Of a DNA stretch of 36,387 bases, positions 7,606 to 15,407 are shown in pieces; within the stretch, counting starts at the first letter, position 1, and the number at the start of each line of letters is the position of its first letter. The position numbers and the translations under genes were made by a program. The notes beneath the pieces are model-generated. The model was not told the DNA's origin and ran no database searches. It saw nothing but the letters and a program-made list of their open reading frames with translations. Source of the stretch: Pseudonocardia alaniniphila. Its GTDB lineage: Bacteria; Actinomycetota; Actinomycetes; Mycobacteriales; Pseudonocardiaceae. The stretch is from positions 1-36,387 of the forward strand of contig NZ_JAKXMK010000056.1 of the NCBI RefSeq assembly GCF_022524485.1. The letters are read 5' to 3'.

Positions 7606-7838
7606 TCAGAGCCGGCCACCCGTCTGCGCCAGGATCTGGTGCACACGCTGCTTCGCGAGACGGGTGTAGTGGTAGACGGCCGCGCTCGCCGCATCCGGAT
7701 CCCCCTGCTCGATCCCTGGTCTCGAAGCGGCGGCGCAGATCGGACAGCTCGTCCTGGGGGACGCGGCCGACGACCATGTCGATGACGCCGAGCTCGATGG
7801 CGCAGCGCGCGTCGATGGGGATGTCGGAAGGCGTCAGA
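7606..7838 (-). pseudogene. Frameshifted remnant of an unidentified enzyme C-terminus
   Basis: Read leftward from about 7838, one frame gives protein-like sequence with IDARCAIELGVIDMVVGRV and then LRRRFETRD. Near 7715-7730 the sense sequence moves to another frame, giving GDPDAASAAVYHYTRLAKQ and stopping at TGA 7608-7606. The two pieces join smoothly only if a frameshift is assumed. There is no start upstream. The first piece vaguely recalls the end of a crotonase-like or ClpP-like fold (AxELGxID), but I cannot name the family. It looks like the tail of a deleted gene left when the neighbouring operon was inserted or rearranged. Confidence 0.35.
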
Positions 7839-7859
7839 TGAGCGCACGCCGGGTGGCAG

Positions 7860-7875
7860 GTGCCGTGACCGCGCT
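7860..7875 (+). promoter_or_regulatory. 16-bp repeated motif upstream of the flavin monooxygenase
   Basis: GTGCCGTGACCGCGCT here recurs exactly at 15327-15342, upstream of the molybdenum hydroxylase operon. A 10-base core, CGTGACCGCG, appears once more at 7963-7972. The copies sit 137 and 81 bases upstream of the two operon starts, as expected for a shared promoter or regulator site. Part of it overlaps an inverted repeat, GCCGTG...CACGGC. Confidence 0.35.
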
Positions 7876-7996
7876 GCCACGGCTCACGGAGCACGTCATC
7901 GGCCGTCGGCCAACTTCACGGTGGCCGCCACTGCGTCCGGACGCTCCCCGGCCTTGGCTCGACGTGACCGCGGACCCGCTGCCGAAGGAGAGCGCC

Positions 7997-9109
7997 GTGA
8001 GACTGGGCTACTTCGCCATGCCGATGCATCCGAGAGGACGGGAGTGGGCGGAGACGCTGCGGGAGGACCGGGAGGCGGTCGTGCTGGCCGACCGGCTGGG
8101 TTTCCACGACGCGTTCATCGGTGAGCATCTCACCGACCGCCACGAGAACATCACCAACAGCCTGATCTTCCTCGCCACGCTCGTTCCGGAGACCGACCGG
8201 ATCAAGCTCGCCACCGGCACGACGAACCTCTCGCACCAGCACCCGGCGCTCGTGGCCGTGCACTCCGCGATGTTCGACCACCTGTCGGGTGGACGTCTCA
8301 TCCTCGGCGTCAGCCCCGGCGCCCTGCCCTCGGACGCCGAGGTGCTCGGCATCCTCGGCGAGGACCGCAACCAGCTGTTCGGCGAGGCCATCGAGATCAT
8401 CCTGCGGATGTGGGAGCTCGACCCGCCCTACGACATCGACCTGCCCGGCAACCGGTTCACCGTCACGACAGCCACCACGTACGACGACGAGCTCGGCGTC
8501 GGGATCGTCGGGCGGCCGCTGCAGCAGCCGCGCCCGGAGATCGTGGGCACGGTCGTGGCGCCGTTCTCCAAGGGCGTCATAGCGATGGGGGCGCGCGACT
8601 TCCACCCGCTGTCGGCCAACTTCCTGCTGCCGCAGTGGGTGGCCACGCACTGGCCGAACTACGTGCAGGGCAAGGAGTCGGCCGGCGCGCCCGCGGCGAG
8701 CGAGGACTGGCGCATCGCCCGCACGGTCTTCGTGGCCGAGGACGCTGCGGTGGCCGAGCGGTACGGGCGCGCCGACGCCGACAGCCCGTACCGCTTCTAC
8801 TACGGGAAGATGCTCGCCAAGATGCGTGCGCTGGGTCGACTCGCACTGTTCAAGCACGACAACGACGAGCCCGACGACGCGGTCACCCTCGACCGCGTTC
8901 TCGACGACCTCGTGATCGCGGGGACACCCGACTCCGTGGCCGAGCAGGTGCTCGCCTTCCGGGAGCAGACCGGCGACTTCGGCGAGCTCGTCTACGCCGG
9001 CCTCGACTGGGTGGATCCCGACCTGGCGAAGCTGTCGATGGAGCTGATGGCGACGAAGGTGATGCCCCAGGTGAACGCCGCCATCAGGTCGAGCGGGGCG
9101 GGAGCCTGA
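7997..9109 (+). CDS. Luciferase-like (LLM class) flavin-dependent monooxygenase
   Basis: The 370-residue TIM-barrel protein opens MRLGYFAMPMHPRGREW and continues with LADRLGFHDAFIGEHLTD, both typical of bacterial luciferase-family monooxygenases of the LimB-like branch. Such enzymes use reduced FMN supplied by a separate reductase to hydroxylate or cleave organic substrates. The GTG at 7997 is set by GAAGGAG 6 bases upstream; a longer frame back to 7838 has no such signal and no homology-like sequence. It is followed after 2 bases by a dehydrogenase gene, so they form an operon. No flavin reductase is adjacent. The substrate is not evident; involvement in ring or side-chain oxidation with the downstream cluster is inferred. 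Confidence 0.9.
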   Translation: MRLGYFAMPMHPRGREWAETLREDREAVVLADRLGFHDAFIGEHLTDRHENITNSLIFLATLVPETDRIKLATGTTNLSHQHPALVAVHSAMFDHLSGGRLILGVSPGALPSDAEVLGILGEDRNQLFGEAIEIILRMWELDPPYDIDLPGNRFTVTTATTYDDELGVGIVGRPLQQPRPEIVGTVVAPFSKGVIAMGARDFHPLSANFLLPQWVATHWPNYVQGKESAGAPAASEDWRIARTVFVAEDAAVAERYGRADADSPYRFYYGKMLAKMRALGRLALFKHDNDEPDDAVTLDRVLDDLVIAGTPDSVAEQVLAFREQTGDFGELVYAGLDWVDPDLAKLSMELMATKVMPQVNAAIRSSGAGA

Positions 9110-9111
9110 CG

Positions 9112-9996
9112 GTGCCGCAGGAGCCGGTCGGCGTCGTCGGCATGGGGGTCATGGGTTCGGCGATGAGTACGCACCTGCTGGGGGCCGGCTTCCCGGTTCT
9201 CGGCTTCGACATCGATCCTCGGCGGCGCGCCGAGCACGAGGCGCGCGGCGGCACGGTGTGCGACAGCGCGGCAGGCGTGGCCCGCGGCGCCGACGTCGTC
9301 GTCACCTCGTTGCCGAGCGCCGGGGCGCTCATGGATGTGCTGGACGGCGAGGGTGGCATGCGGGCCGGCGGCCGGTCGGGGCTCGTCGTCGTGGAGACGA
9401 GCACGCTCTCGGCCCGGGCGAAGCGGGACGGGCACGACCGTGCGCAGGCGTGGGGCGCGACGCTGCTCGACTGCCCGATGAGCGGCACGGGTCAGCAGGC
9501 GCGCGACGGTGACCTGGTCGCCTACCTCAGCGGCGACGAAGCGGCGAAGAAGCAGGCCATGCCGGTCGTCCAGGCCTTCACCAGGGCGCAGTACGACCTC
9601 GGCGCTTTCGGGCAGGGCACCACCATGAAGCTCGTCGCGAACCTCCTCGTCGCGGTGCACAACGCGGCCGCCGCGGAGGCACTGCTGCTCGCCGAGCGCG
9701 CGGGCCTGGACCTGAACCTGGTGCTCACCGCGGTCGGCGACGGGGCAGGCGGATCGCGGATGCTCGCGGTGCGCGGTCCGCTGATGATGACCGGGCAGTA
9801 CGCCGATGCCACCGCGACCGTCGCGACGATGCAGAAGGACAACGCCCTGATCGCCGAGCTCGCCGCGAGCGTGGCGAGCCCGACCCCGCTGTTCTCCGTG
9901 GCGGCCATGCTCTACCAGGCCGCGGTCGCGCAGGACCGCGTGCACGAGGACACGGCGTGCGTCTTCGGTGTGCTGCAGCGGTTGGCCGGAGGATGA
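9112..9996 (+). CDS. Beta-hydroxyacid dehydrogenase (HIBADH/tartronate semialdehyde reductase family)
   Basis: The 294-residue product has the N-terminal dinucleotide motif VGVVGMGVMGSAM, then DCPMSGTGQQA (substrate-binding segment) and GQGTTMKLVANLLV, where the Lys is the family catalytic residue. It should reduce or oxidise a short beta-hydroxyacid or semialdehyde with NAD(P). The GTG at 9112 is preceded by GGAG overlapping the upstream stop region, giving tight coupling to the flavin monooxygenase. Its likely role is handling a short aliphatic product after ring opening. The exact substrate cannot be read from the sequence. Confidence 0.9.
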   Translation: MPQEPVGVVGMGVMGSAMSTHLLGAGFPVLGFDIDPRRRAEHEARGGTVCDSAAGVARGADVVVTSLPSAGALMDVLDGEGGMRAGGRSGLVVVETSTLSARAKRDGHDRAQAWGATLLDCPMSGTGQQARDGDLVAYLSGDEAAKKQAMPVVQAFTRAQYDLGAFGQGTTMKLVANLLVAVHNAAAAEALLLAERAGLDLNLVLTAVGDGAGGSRMLAVRGPLMMTGQYADATATVATMQKDNALIAELAASVASPTPLFSVAAMLYQAAVAQDRVHEDTACVFGVLQRLAGG

Positions 9997-10010
9997 GGAC
10001 GAGGCCGGTG

Positions 10011-11219
10011 CTACCGCTCGTTGCCGAGCAGCCGCAGCAGGCGCAGGGCGACCTGCAGTTCGGTGCGGCGCTCGTGCAGCGGGTGCCCGAGGTGCTCCTC
10101 GGCCCGGTGCAGCCGGTTGCGGACCGTGTGCTCGTGCAGCTGCAGCCGCTCCGCAGTGGCGACGTGGGTGCCGAGGCGGAACGAGACGTCGAGCGTCTCG
10201 CGCAGCCGGGCCGCCTCCGCCGTGTCGTCGGCGAGGGCGCCCAGCTCCGCCCGCACGAAGCCGCGAGCGCGTTCGGGCTCGCGAAGCAGCAGGATCTCGA
10301 GCGCCACGTCGCCGTGCTCCAGCACCGGCGGCGCCTGGCTGCGGCCCCATGCCGCACGCACCTTCTCGACGTCCTGTGCCTGCTCCAGCGCGCGGCGGAA
10401 GCCGGCCAGCCCGCGCAGCGGGTCGCTGAGCGAGGCTTCCACGCCCGCGGTCTCGAGCACCTCGCGCAGCTGCCCGATGGTGCGCCGGGGCCAGGTCCGC
10501 GGGAGCCCGAGCCACACCGCCGTGCAGCGCAGGTCGAGGGGGTGGAGCAGGCTGTGCCGGACGCCGGTGGCGGCCCGCAGACCGACCAGCAGCTGGGTCG
10601 CCGTGCCCTCGGCGACGGCGGGCAGTACGACGGCGACGTGGTGGGCGGTGAGGTCGTAGTCGAGCGTGAGCAGGTCCGACGGGGGCAGCGACGTGAGCTC
10701 GGTGCGCAGGATCTCGCGCACCAGGCCGTGCCGGACGTGGGCGCGCGACCGGTTGAGGGCGTCGTCGGCCCGCGCGTACTGCTCTGCTACCTGCGACGCC
10801 ACGTGGTCCTGGTAGGCGAAGATCATGGTCGTGAGCCGCGCGAGCGCCGCCGTGGCCTCCTCGCGCGGCACGTCCTTCGCCTCGGCGACGTCCCGCAGAT
10901 GCTGCGCCCACGCCTGCCACATGGTCACGAAACCGACGCGGTAGGAACGCTGCAGCGCCGTCTGCGGGATGCGCAGGCGGGCTTGGACGCGCGCGAACTC
11001 CAGCGGTTGCTCGAGGTGCACCTGGGCCAGCGCCAGCCGCCCGCACAGCACCTGCTGCAGGACGTGCAGGTTCTCGCGCACGCTCGAACGCAGGTGCTCG
11101 GCGAAGTCCGCGTCTCCTTGCAGACGCGGGAAGGCGACGGTGATGTCCCGGACGACCACCCGCTCGGCGAGCTCCTGCAGGTCGACGCAGGCGGCCATCT
11201 CCCGCACCCAGTCGGGCAA
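10011..11219 (-). CDS. PucR/CdaR-family transcriptional regulator
   Basis: The protein has about 402 residues. Its C-terminal end carries the PucR-type helix-turn-helix, with VATAERLQLHEHTVRNRLHR near residues 352-371. A GGDEF-like middle region and a helical N-terminal sensor region of about 150 residues precede it, as in regulators of purine and aromatic catabolism. It lies convergent to the HIBADH-like gene and divergent from the FAD monooxygenase, so it is the natural candidate regulator of the cluster. The start is uncertain: TTG 11219 gives the longest sensible frame, and ATG 11198 is also possible. Neither has a strong ribosome-binding site. Confidence 0.87.
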   Translation of the reverse strand: MPDWVREMAACVDLQELAERVVVRDITVAFPRLQGDADFAEHLRSSVRENLHVLQQVLCGRLALAQVHLEQPLEFARVQARLRIPQTALQRSYRVGFVTMWQAWAQHLRDVAEAKDVPREEATAALARLTTMIFAYQDHVASQVAEQYARADDALNRSRAHVRHGLVREILRTELTSLPPSDLLTLDYDLTAHHVAVVLPAVAEGTATQLLVGLRAATGVRHSLLHPLDLRCTAVWLGLPRTWPRRTIGQLREVLETAGVEASLSDPLRGLAGFRRALEQAQDVEKVRAAWGRSQAPPVLEHGDVALEILLLREPERARGFVRAELGALADDTAEAARLRETLDVSFRLGTHVATAERLQLHEHTVRNRLHRAEEHLGHPLHERRTELQVALRLLRLLGNER

Positions 11220-11352
11220 CGGCTCGCTGTCCTGATCCCCCCGGAAGGGGTCGATGTCACCGAAGATGTGGCTACCTCCTCGTCATGCCGGCCTCTCGCT
11301 GCACACACGTGGAGGTCGTAGCCATGATTGCGCCGGGCACGCGGGACCGCTC

Positions 11353-12558
11353 GTGAAGACGCGTCCGAAGGTCGCCGTGATGGGTGGCTCGCTGGTCGGG
11401 CTGACCGCCGCGTTGGTGCTGCGCGACATCGGCTGTGACGTCGACGTGTACGAGCGCTCGGACGTCCCGCTCGAGGGCCGGGGCGTGGGCCTCGTGCTGC
11501 ACCCGATGACCGCGCGCTACCTGCTGGAGCACGCGCTGCTCGACCTGGCCACGGTGAGCACGTCCGCCCGGTTCCACCGCTACCTGGACGCCGACGGCGC
11601 CGTGCTCGCGGAGCTGGAGAGGCGGCACCGGTTCACCGGCTACAACACGTTGTACGGGGCTCTGCTGGGTGCGTTCGGCCGCGCGCGCTACCACCTCGGT
11701 CACGAGGTCGTGGGTATCGCGCAGCGCGACGGCCGGGTCGAGCTCGCACTCGCAGGCGGCTGCTCCGCCGGCGCGGATCTGCTGGTGGCGGCCGACGGGG
11801 TCTCCTCGTTGGCCCGCCGCATCCTGTTGCCGGATGTCGAACAGTGCTACGGCGGCTACGTCGGGTGGCGCGGGGTGGTGGACGAGCAGGCGTTGCCGGC
11901 GGAGACGGTGGCCGCGCTGGACGACGCACTGAGCTACTTCGCGCCCGGGGGAACGCACGCGCTCACCTACCCGATCCCGCACTACGACGGCGCGGTCGAG
12001 CGGGGGAAGCGGCTGATGAACCTGGTCTGGTACCGCAACGTGCCGGACGGGAAACCGTTGGCCGATCTGCTCACCGACCGCACGGGCCGCCACCGCGAGG
12101 TGTCGCTGCCTCCCGGCGCGGTCCGTGAGGAGTACGTGGAGGAGCTGCGCGATGCCGCGGACGGTCTGCCTCCGGCGTTCACGGAGGTGGTGGACCGAAT
12201 CCCGGCGCCGTTCGTGCAGGTGATGATCGATGTCGACGTGCCGCGGATGGCGTTCGGGCGGGTCTGCCTGGTGGGGGACGCGGCGTTCACGGTGCGTCCG
12301 CACGCCGCCGCGGCCACGGCGAAGGGTGCCGACGACGTGTGGGCCCTCTCCGAGGCGCTGGTCGGGTGTGACGGCGACGTCGAGGCGGCGCTGCGGGCGT
12401 GGGAGCCGGGCCGGCTGGAGCTGGGTCGAGCGCTGCTGCACCGCAACCGTGACCTGGGCGAGGGTGCGCAGTTCCGTGGTGACTGGGTGCCCGGCGACCC
12501 GGCCCTGGCCTTCGGGCTGCGCGAACCGGGGGACTCCGCCGACATGCGCGTCACCTGA
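11353..12558 (+). CDS. FAD-dependent aromatic monooxygenase (2,6-dihydroxypyridine hydroxylase-like)
   Basis: The product of about 401 residues is a class A flavoprotein monooxygenase. The FAD dinucleotide-binding strand VAVMGGSLVGLTAAL lies near residues 7-21, and a second FAD motif, VCLVGDAAFTVRPHAAAAT, near 305-323. The overall layout, including LMNLVWYRNV near 221, resembles 2,6-dihydroxypyridine 3-monooxygenase of nicotine degradation. It should use NAD(P)H and O2 to hydroxylate an aromatic or heteroaromatic ring; the true substrate is inferred. The GTG at 11353 was chosen because the FAD motif begins a few residues in and GGGA lies upstream. It is divergent from PucR, with a 133-base shared promoter region. 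Confidence 0.88.
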   Translation: MKTRPKVAVMGGSLVGLTAALVLRDIGCDVDVYERSDVPLEGRGVGLVLHPMTARYLLEHALLDLATVSTSARFHRYLDADGAVLAELERRHRFTGYNTLYGALLGAFGRARYHLGHEVVGIAQRDGRVELALAGGCSAGADLLVAADGVSSLARRILLPDVEQCYGGYVGWRGVVDEQALPAETVAALDDALSYFAPGGTHALTYPIPHYDGAVERGKRLMNLVWYRNVPDGKPLADLLTDRTGRHREVSLPPGAVREEYVEELRDAADGLPPAFTEVVDRIPAPFVQVMIDVDVPRMAFGRVCLVGDAAFTVRPHAAAATAKGADDVWALSEALVGCDGDVEAALRAWEPGRLELGRALLHRNRDLGEGAQFRGDWVPGDPALAFGLREPGDSADMRVT

Positions 12559-12572
12559 TCCGGGCAAGGCCA

Positions 12573-12598
12573 GGGCCGCCGGGTCGGACGACCGGCCC
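12573..12598 (+). terminator. Imperfect GC hairpin after the FAD monooxygenase
   Basis: GGGCC...GGTC-GGAC-GACC-GGCCC forms a stem with a small one-sided bulge, starting 15 bases after the stop at 12558. There is no U tail. It could attenuate transcription before the amidohydrolase gene, which has its own leader. Confidence 0.35.
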
Positions 12599-12656
12599 GT
12601 TCGCGCAATAGGTTCGGATCGATGACTTTCGACCTACCGACCGAGAGGACACGCGT

Positions 12657-13667
12657 ATGACCGGCTCCCACGGCCGCACGGTGGACATCCACGCCCACGT
12701 CGTCACTCCTGCCTGCCAGGAGCTGGTCGCGGGTCTGATGTCGCCCGAGTACGAACCGTTCTCCTACTGGGCGGGTGCGGAGACCAACGAGTACCAGGGC
12801 CGGCACATGGCGGAGATCGTGCCCAAGCTGACCGACCCGGCCGTCCGCATCGCCGACATGGACGCCATGGGCATCGACATTCAGGCGATCTCCGTGGCCC
12901 CGCCGCAGTACTACTACTGGACCGACGTGGAGCTGGGCCGCCGGCTCGCGCGGATGCAGAACGAGAACCTCGCCTCGATCGTCCACGACAACCCCGACCG
13001 CTTCGTCGGGCTGGCGACCGTTCCGCTACAGGACGTGTCGTCGGCGATCGCGGAACTGGAGTACTGCGTCCGGGAGCTCGACTTCCGCGGCGTCGAGATC
13101 AACACCAACGTCTTCGGGCTCGATCTCGACGACCCGCGCTACCGGCCGTTCTTCGCGAAGGTGGAGGAGCTCGACGTCGTCGTGATGTTGCACCCCAACG
13201 GGTTCACCCACGGCGAGCGGCTGCAGAAGTACTACATGACGAACGTGGTCGGCAACCCGCTGGACACCACCGTCGCGATCACTCGCATGATCCACGGCGG
13301 AGTGCTGGAGGAGTACCCGGCGCTGAAGCTCTGCCTCGTGCACGGAGGTGGCTTCCTGCCCTTCTACTCCTCCCGGATGGACCACTCCTACGAGCTGCGC
13401 CCCGAGGGTCGCCACCACATCACGCGGCCACCGAGCACCTACCTCAAGCAGGTCTACGTCGACTGCCTGGTCTTCGACTCCGTACACCTGGAGTTCCTGG
13501 TCCAGCAGATGGGGGCCGACCACGTCGTCGTCGGCACGGACTACCCCTTCGACATGGGCCACTACGACCCGCTCGGCCAGATCGACGGCGTCCGTGGACT
13601 GAGCGACGAGGACAAGGAGCTCATCCGCAGCGCCACGGCGTCGCGCCTGCTCAAGATCAAGGGCTGA
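12657..13667 (+). CDS. Amidohydrolase-2 (ACMSD-like) decarboxylase/hydrolase
   Basis: The 336-residue product belongs to the amidohydrolase family that includes aminocarboxymuconate semialdehyde decarboxylase (ACMSD) and other non-oxidative aromatic-acid decarboxylases. Metal ligands are visible: VDIHAHV (residues 9-15, HxH), VVMLHPNG near 180 (His), LCLVHGGG near 228 (His) and VVGTDYPFDMGH near 292 (Asp). These fit a single Zn or Mn site. The ATG at 12657 has GAGAGGA upstream. ACMSD-type enzymes act just after ring opening, which fits a cluster containing ring hydroxylases. Hydrolysis instead of decarboxylation is also possible in this family. Confidence 0.9.
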   Translation: MTGSHGRTVDIHAHVVTPACQELVAGLMSPEYEPFSYWAGAETNEYQGRHMAEIVPKLTDPAVRIADMDAMGIDIQAISVAPPQYYYWTDVELGRRLARMQNENLASIVHDNPDRFVGLATVPLQDVSSAIAELEYCVRELDFRGVEINTNVFGLDLDDPRYRPFFAKVEELDVVVMLHPNGFTHGERLQKYYMTNVVGNPLDTTVAITRMIHGGVLEEYPALKLCLVHGGGFLPFYSSRMDHSYELRPEGRHHITRPPSTYLKQVYVDCLVFDSVHLEFLVQQMGADHVVVGTDYPFDMGHYDPLGQIDGVRGLSDEDKELIRSATASRLLKIKG

Positions 13668-13850
13668 CCATGGTCGGCGCCGCCAGCATCCTCGGCGGGC
13701 CGAACGAGGTATGGGCACGGCTGTCCACGCGCGCCACCTCGTTCGAGAACGGCAACACGCTGTCGATCACCCTCGCAGGGTGGGCCCCGCAGCGTCGCTT
13801 CCGGGATCGAGGGGCCGCGCACACCTGATGGCCCCGCCGCACACGTCCTG

Positions 13851-13878
13851 ACATGTGCACGGTGGCCACGAGGTGTGC
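13851..13878. repeat. Left arm of an inverted repeat flanking the DUF3500 gene
   Basis: The reverse complement of this 28-base segment matches 15130-15158, with the shared core CACACCTCG at one end and GTGCACATGT at the other, two mismatches and a two-base gap. The arms lie about 1.25 kb apart and enclose one gene. I found no target-site duplication beside them. Confidence 0.45.
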
Positions 13879-13894
13879 GCGGCCGGGGAATGTC

Positions 13895-15070
13895 TCAACC
13901 GCCGTGGTGCGCGGCCCGGTGCGCCGCCAGCGCGTCAACGCCGAAGTCGGCCTCCGGGTCGCGCCAGACCGAATGTGCGTGGTTGGCCTGGCGCTGGGTG
14001 TTGTCGTACTCGGCGAGGAGGCCGGGGCCCTGCAGCCGGTAGTAGTGCGGCTTGCCTGCTTCCGTCGGGCCCGCCCATGCCAGGTGCACGGCGTCGAGCG
14101 CCGCGTCGTCGAGCGGGGGAGGGGCGAGACCCTCGGGCACACGGTCGACGTAGGTGGCGAGCAGCCGCCGCAGCAGCTCACGCTGGCCGGCGTCGAACTC
14201 GGCGGCGGGCAGTCCCTTGGGCGTCGTGGTCAGGGCGAGCGCGGTGTGGTCGGAGGCGTCGAGGCCCGAGGCGTTCTCGGCGCGCGAGTTCATCTCCGCT
14301 ACGCGGTCGGCCAGCTCGTTCTGGAGGCGGTTGCGCCAGATGTCGGTCAGCGGCAGCATCTCGTCGCCGTGGGTGATCCGGGCGCGGTTGCCTCCGATGA
14401 TGTCCGACGGTGCCCGGGGGAGGAGCACCGCACGGGCCGCCTGCCCGGGGGAGAGCGACCGGACCAGCTCCCGTGCGAGGTCCTCGACGGCGCCGAGCGG
14501 TCGCAGCGAGGTGCCGCCCAGCAGCGGCGACGTCGCCGGGTCGGTGCCCAGGAAGCACGGCGTGGTCGAGCGCACGGCCCCGTCGACGACGAGGTTGTTC
14601 AGCGACACATGGTGCCCGCCGAACCGCCACCCCCACGGCGCGTGCCCGCCCGGCTCCCCGAACACCCGCAGGTAGTACATCCCCGGGTCGCGGCCGCGTT
14701 CGCGCCCCCAGTCGACCACCCAGCCCTCCGCGAGGTCCAGCACGTTCTCCAGGCCGAGAACCGTGGCCACGGTGACGTAGCCTGGGGTCGAGAGACCGCT
14801 CGCGACCAGCTGCATCGCGAGCCTCTGCTGGTGCGGGCGCATCGCGCCGATCGGTAGCCCGCCGTGGTCCGTGGGGGTGTAGTACCAGCGCAGCCGCTCC
14901 GCCTCGGTCTCCGCGTCGGAGCCGGGGGCGGCCCAGTGGGCACTGGCCTTCTGCTCGGCGTCCAGCGCCTCGAGCCAGGTGGTGGCGGCGGTAGCCATCC
15001 GGTCGGCGGCGTCACGCGCCGCCGCCGTCCGGTCGGTTCCGCCGTGGACCGGGGACGTGCCGGTGGTCAT
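13895..15070 (-). CDS. DUF3500 domain-containing protein
   Basis: The 391-residue product fits the DUF3500 family, with segments such as RLRWYYTPTDHGGLPIGAM, YYLRVFGEP and WGWRFGGHHVSLN. The closing HYYRLQGPGLLAEYDNTQ followed by HAHSVWRDP is a conserved feature of the family as I recall it. The biochemical activity of the family is not established. His-rich, conserved segments suggest metal or heme binding, which is inference. I chose ATG 15070 because TACTGT lies 7 bases upstream (leaderless promoter) and the extra 50 codons of the longer frame are low-quality Arg/Pro/His-rich sequence. The gene is flanked by near-identical inverted repeats and is the only minus-strand gene between two plus-strand operons. 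Confidence 0.85.
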   Translation of the reverse strand: MTTGTSPVHGGTDRTAAARDAADRMATAATTWLEALDAEQKASAHWAAPGSDAETEAERLRWYYTPTDHGGLPIGAMRPHQQRLAMQLVASGLSTPGYVTVATVLGLENVLDLAEGWVVDWGRERGRDPGMYYLRVFGEPGGHAPWGWRFGGHHVSLNNLVVDGAVRSTTPCFLGTDPATSPLLGGTSLRPLGAVEDLARELVRSLSPGQAARAVLLPRAPSDIIGGNRARITHGDEMLPLTDIWRNRLQNELADRVAEMNSRAENASGLDASDHTALALTTTPKGLPAAEFDAGQRELLRRLLATYVDRVPEGLAPPPLDDAALDAVHLAWAGPTEAGKPHYYRLQGPGLLAEYDNTQRQANHAHSVWRDPEADFGVDALAAHRAAHHGG

Positions 15071-15077
15071 GTCCAGC

Positions 15078-15083
15078 ACAGTA
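15078..15083 (-). promoter_or_regulatory. -10 box of the leaderless DUF3500 promoter
   Basis: On the minus strand the hexamer reads TACTGT (TAnnnT), with 7 bases between it and the ATG at 15070. There is no Shine-Dalgarno sequence in that short leader, so transcription probably starts at or next to the start codon. Confidence 0.45.
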
Positions 15084-15129
15084 CGACCGGTGAGCCCGCG
15101 CAGGGAGCACCCCAGCGGGTCTTGCCCGC

Positions 15130-15158
15130 CACACCTCGGGTGGCGACAGTGCACATGT
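15130..15158. repeat. Right arm of an inverted repeat flanking the DUF3500 gene
   Basis: Partner of 13851-13878. It ends in GTGCACATGT, which shares nine bases with the perfect palindrome at 6291-6306. It sits about 50 bases upstream of the DUF3500 -10 box, so it could serve as an operator as well as a repeat arm. Confidence 0.45.
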
Positions 15159-15326
15159 GGCCGCGACGGATGCCGGCCTCGCTGCTGTCGTGGATGGTCG
15201 TCGTCAGCGGGGTCGCGCACGCCGCCAACGCCGCTCAGTGCCGTGTGTGGGCACCCAGCGTCCTTCCGGGGTTACCGGGGTGACACACATGGCCGCCCGT
15301 GGGTGGTCGGGCGCAGGATCGGCGCA

Positions 15327-15342
15327 GTGCCGTGACCGCGCT
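15327..15342 (+). promoter_or_regulatory. Second copy of the 16-bp motif, upstream of the Mo-hydroxylase operon
   Basis: GTGCCGTGACCGCGCT is identical to 7860-7875. Here it contains GTGA-CCGCGC-TCAC, an inverted repeat able to bind a dimer. It lies 65 bases before the operon start at 15408. Confidence 0.35.
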
Positions 15343-15407
15343 CACAGCCGTCCGTGCGCCACCTGTCCGCACCGCGTCGAGGAGGCCGCTGTGTCCCGGA
15401 GGACGTC

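Larger units (their letters stand above)
15071..15407. other. Divergent regulatory region, DUF3500 / molybdenum hydroxylase operon
   Basis: No gene is supported in these 337 bases. They hold the leaderless -10 box of the DUF3500 gene, the right arm of the inverted repeat, a second related site near 15281-15297 (TGACACACATGGCCGCC) and the 16-bp motif shared with 7860-7875. The piece ATGCCGGCCTC at 15171-15181 also occurs at 11285-11295, upstream of the FAD monooxygenase. The density of repeated short elements suggests that a common regulator controls the cluster. Confidence 0.45.

Noticed and set aside
8992..11046. 684-codon minus-strand open frame
   Set aside because: It spans the HIBADH-like gene and runs along the PucR gene in a different frame. 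It is Arg/Ala/Pro-rich with no domain; shadow.
13670..13828. 52-codon plus-strand frame just after the amidohydrolase
   Set aside because: It starts 3 bases after the stop, but has no ribosome-binding site of its own and no recognised family; too weak to list as a gene.
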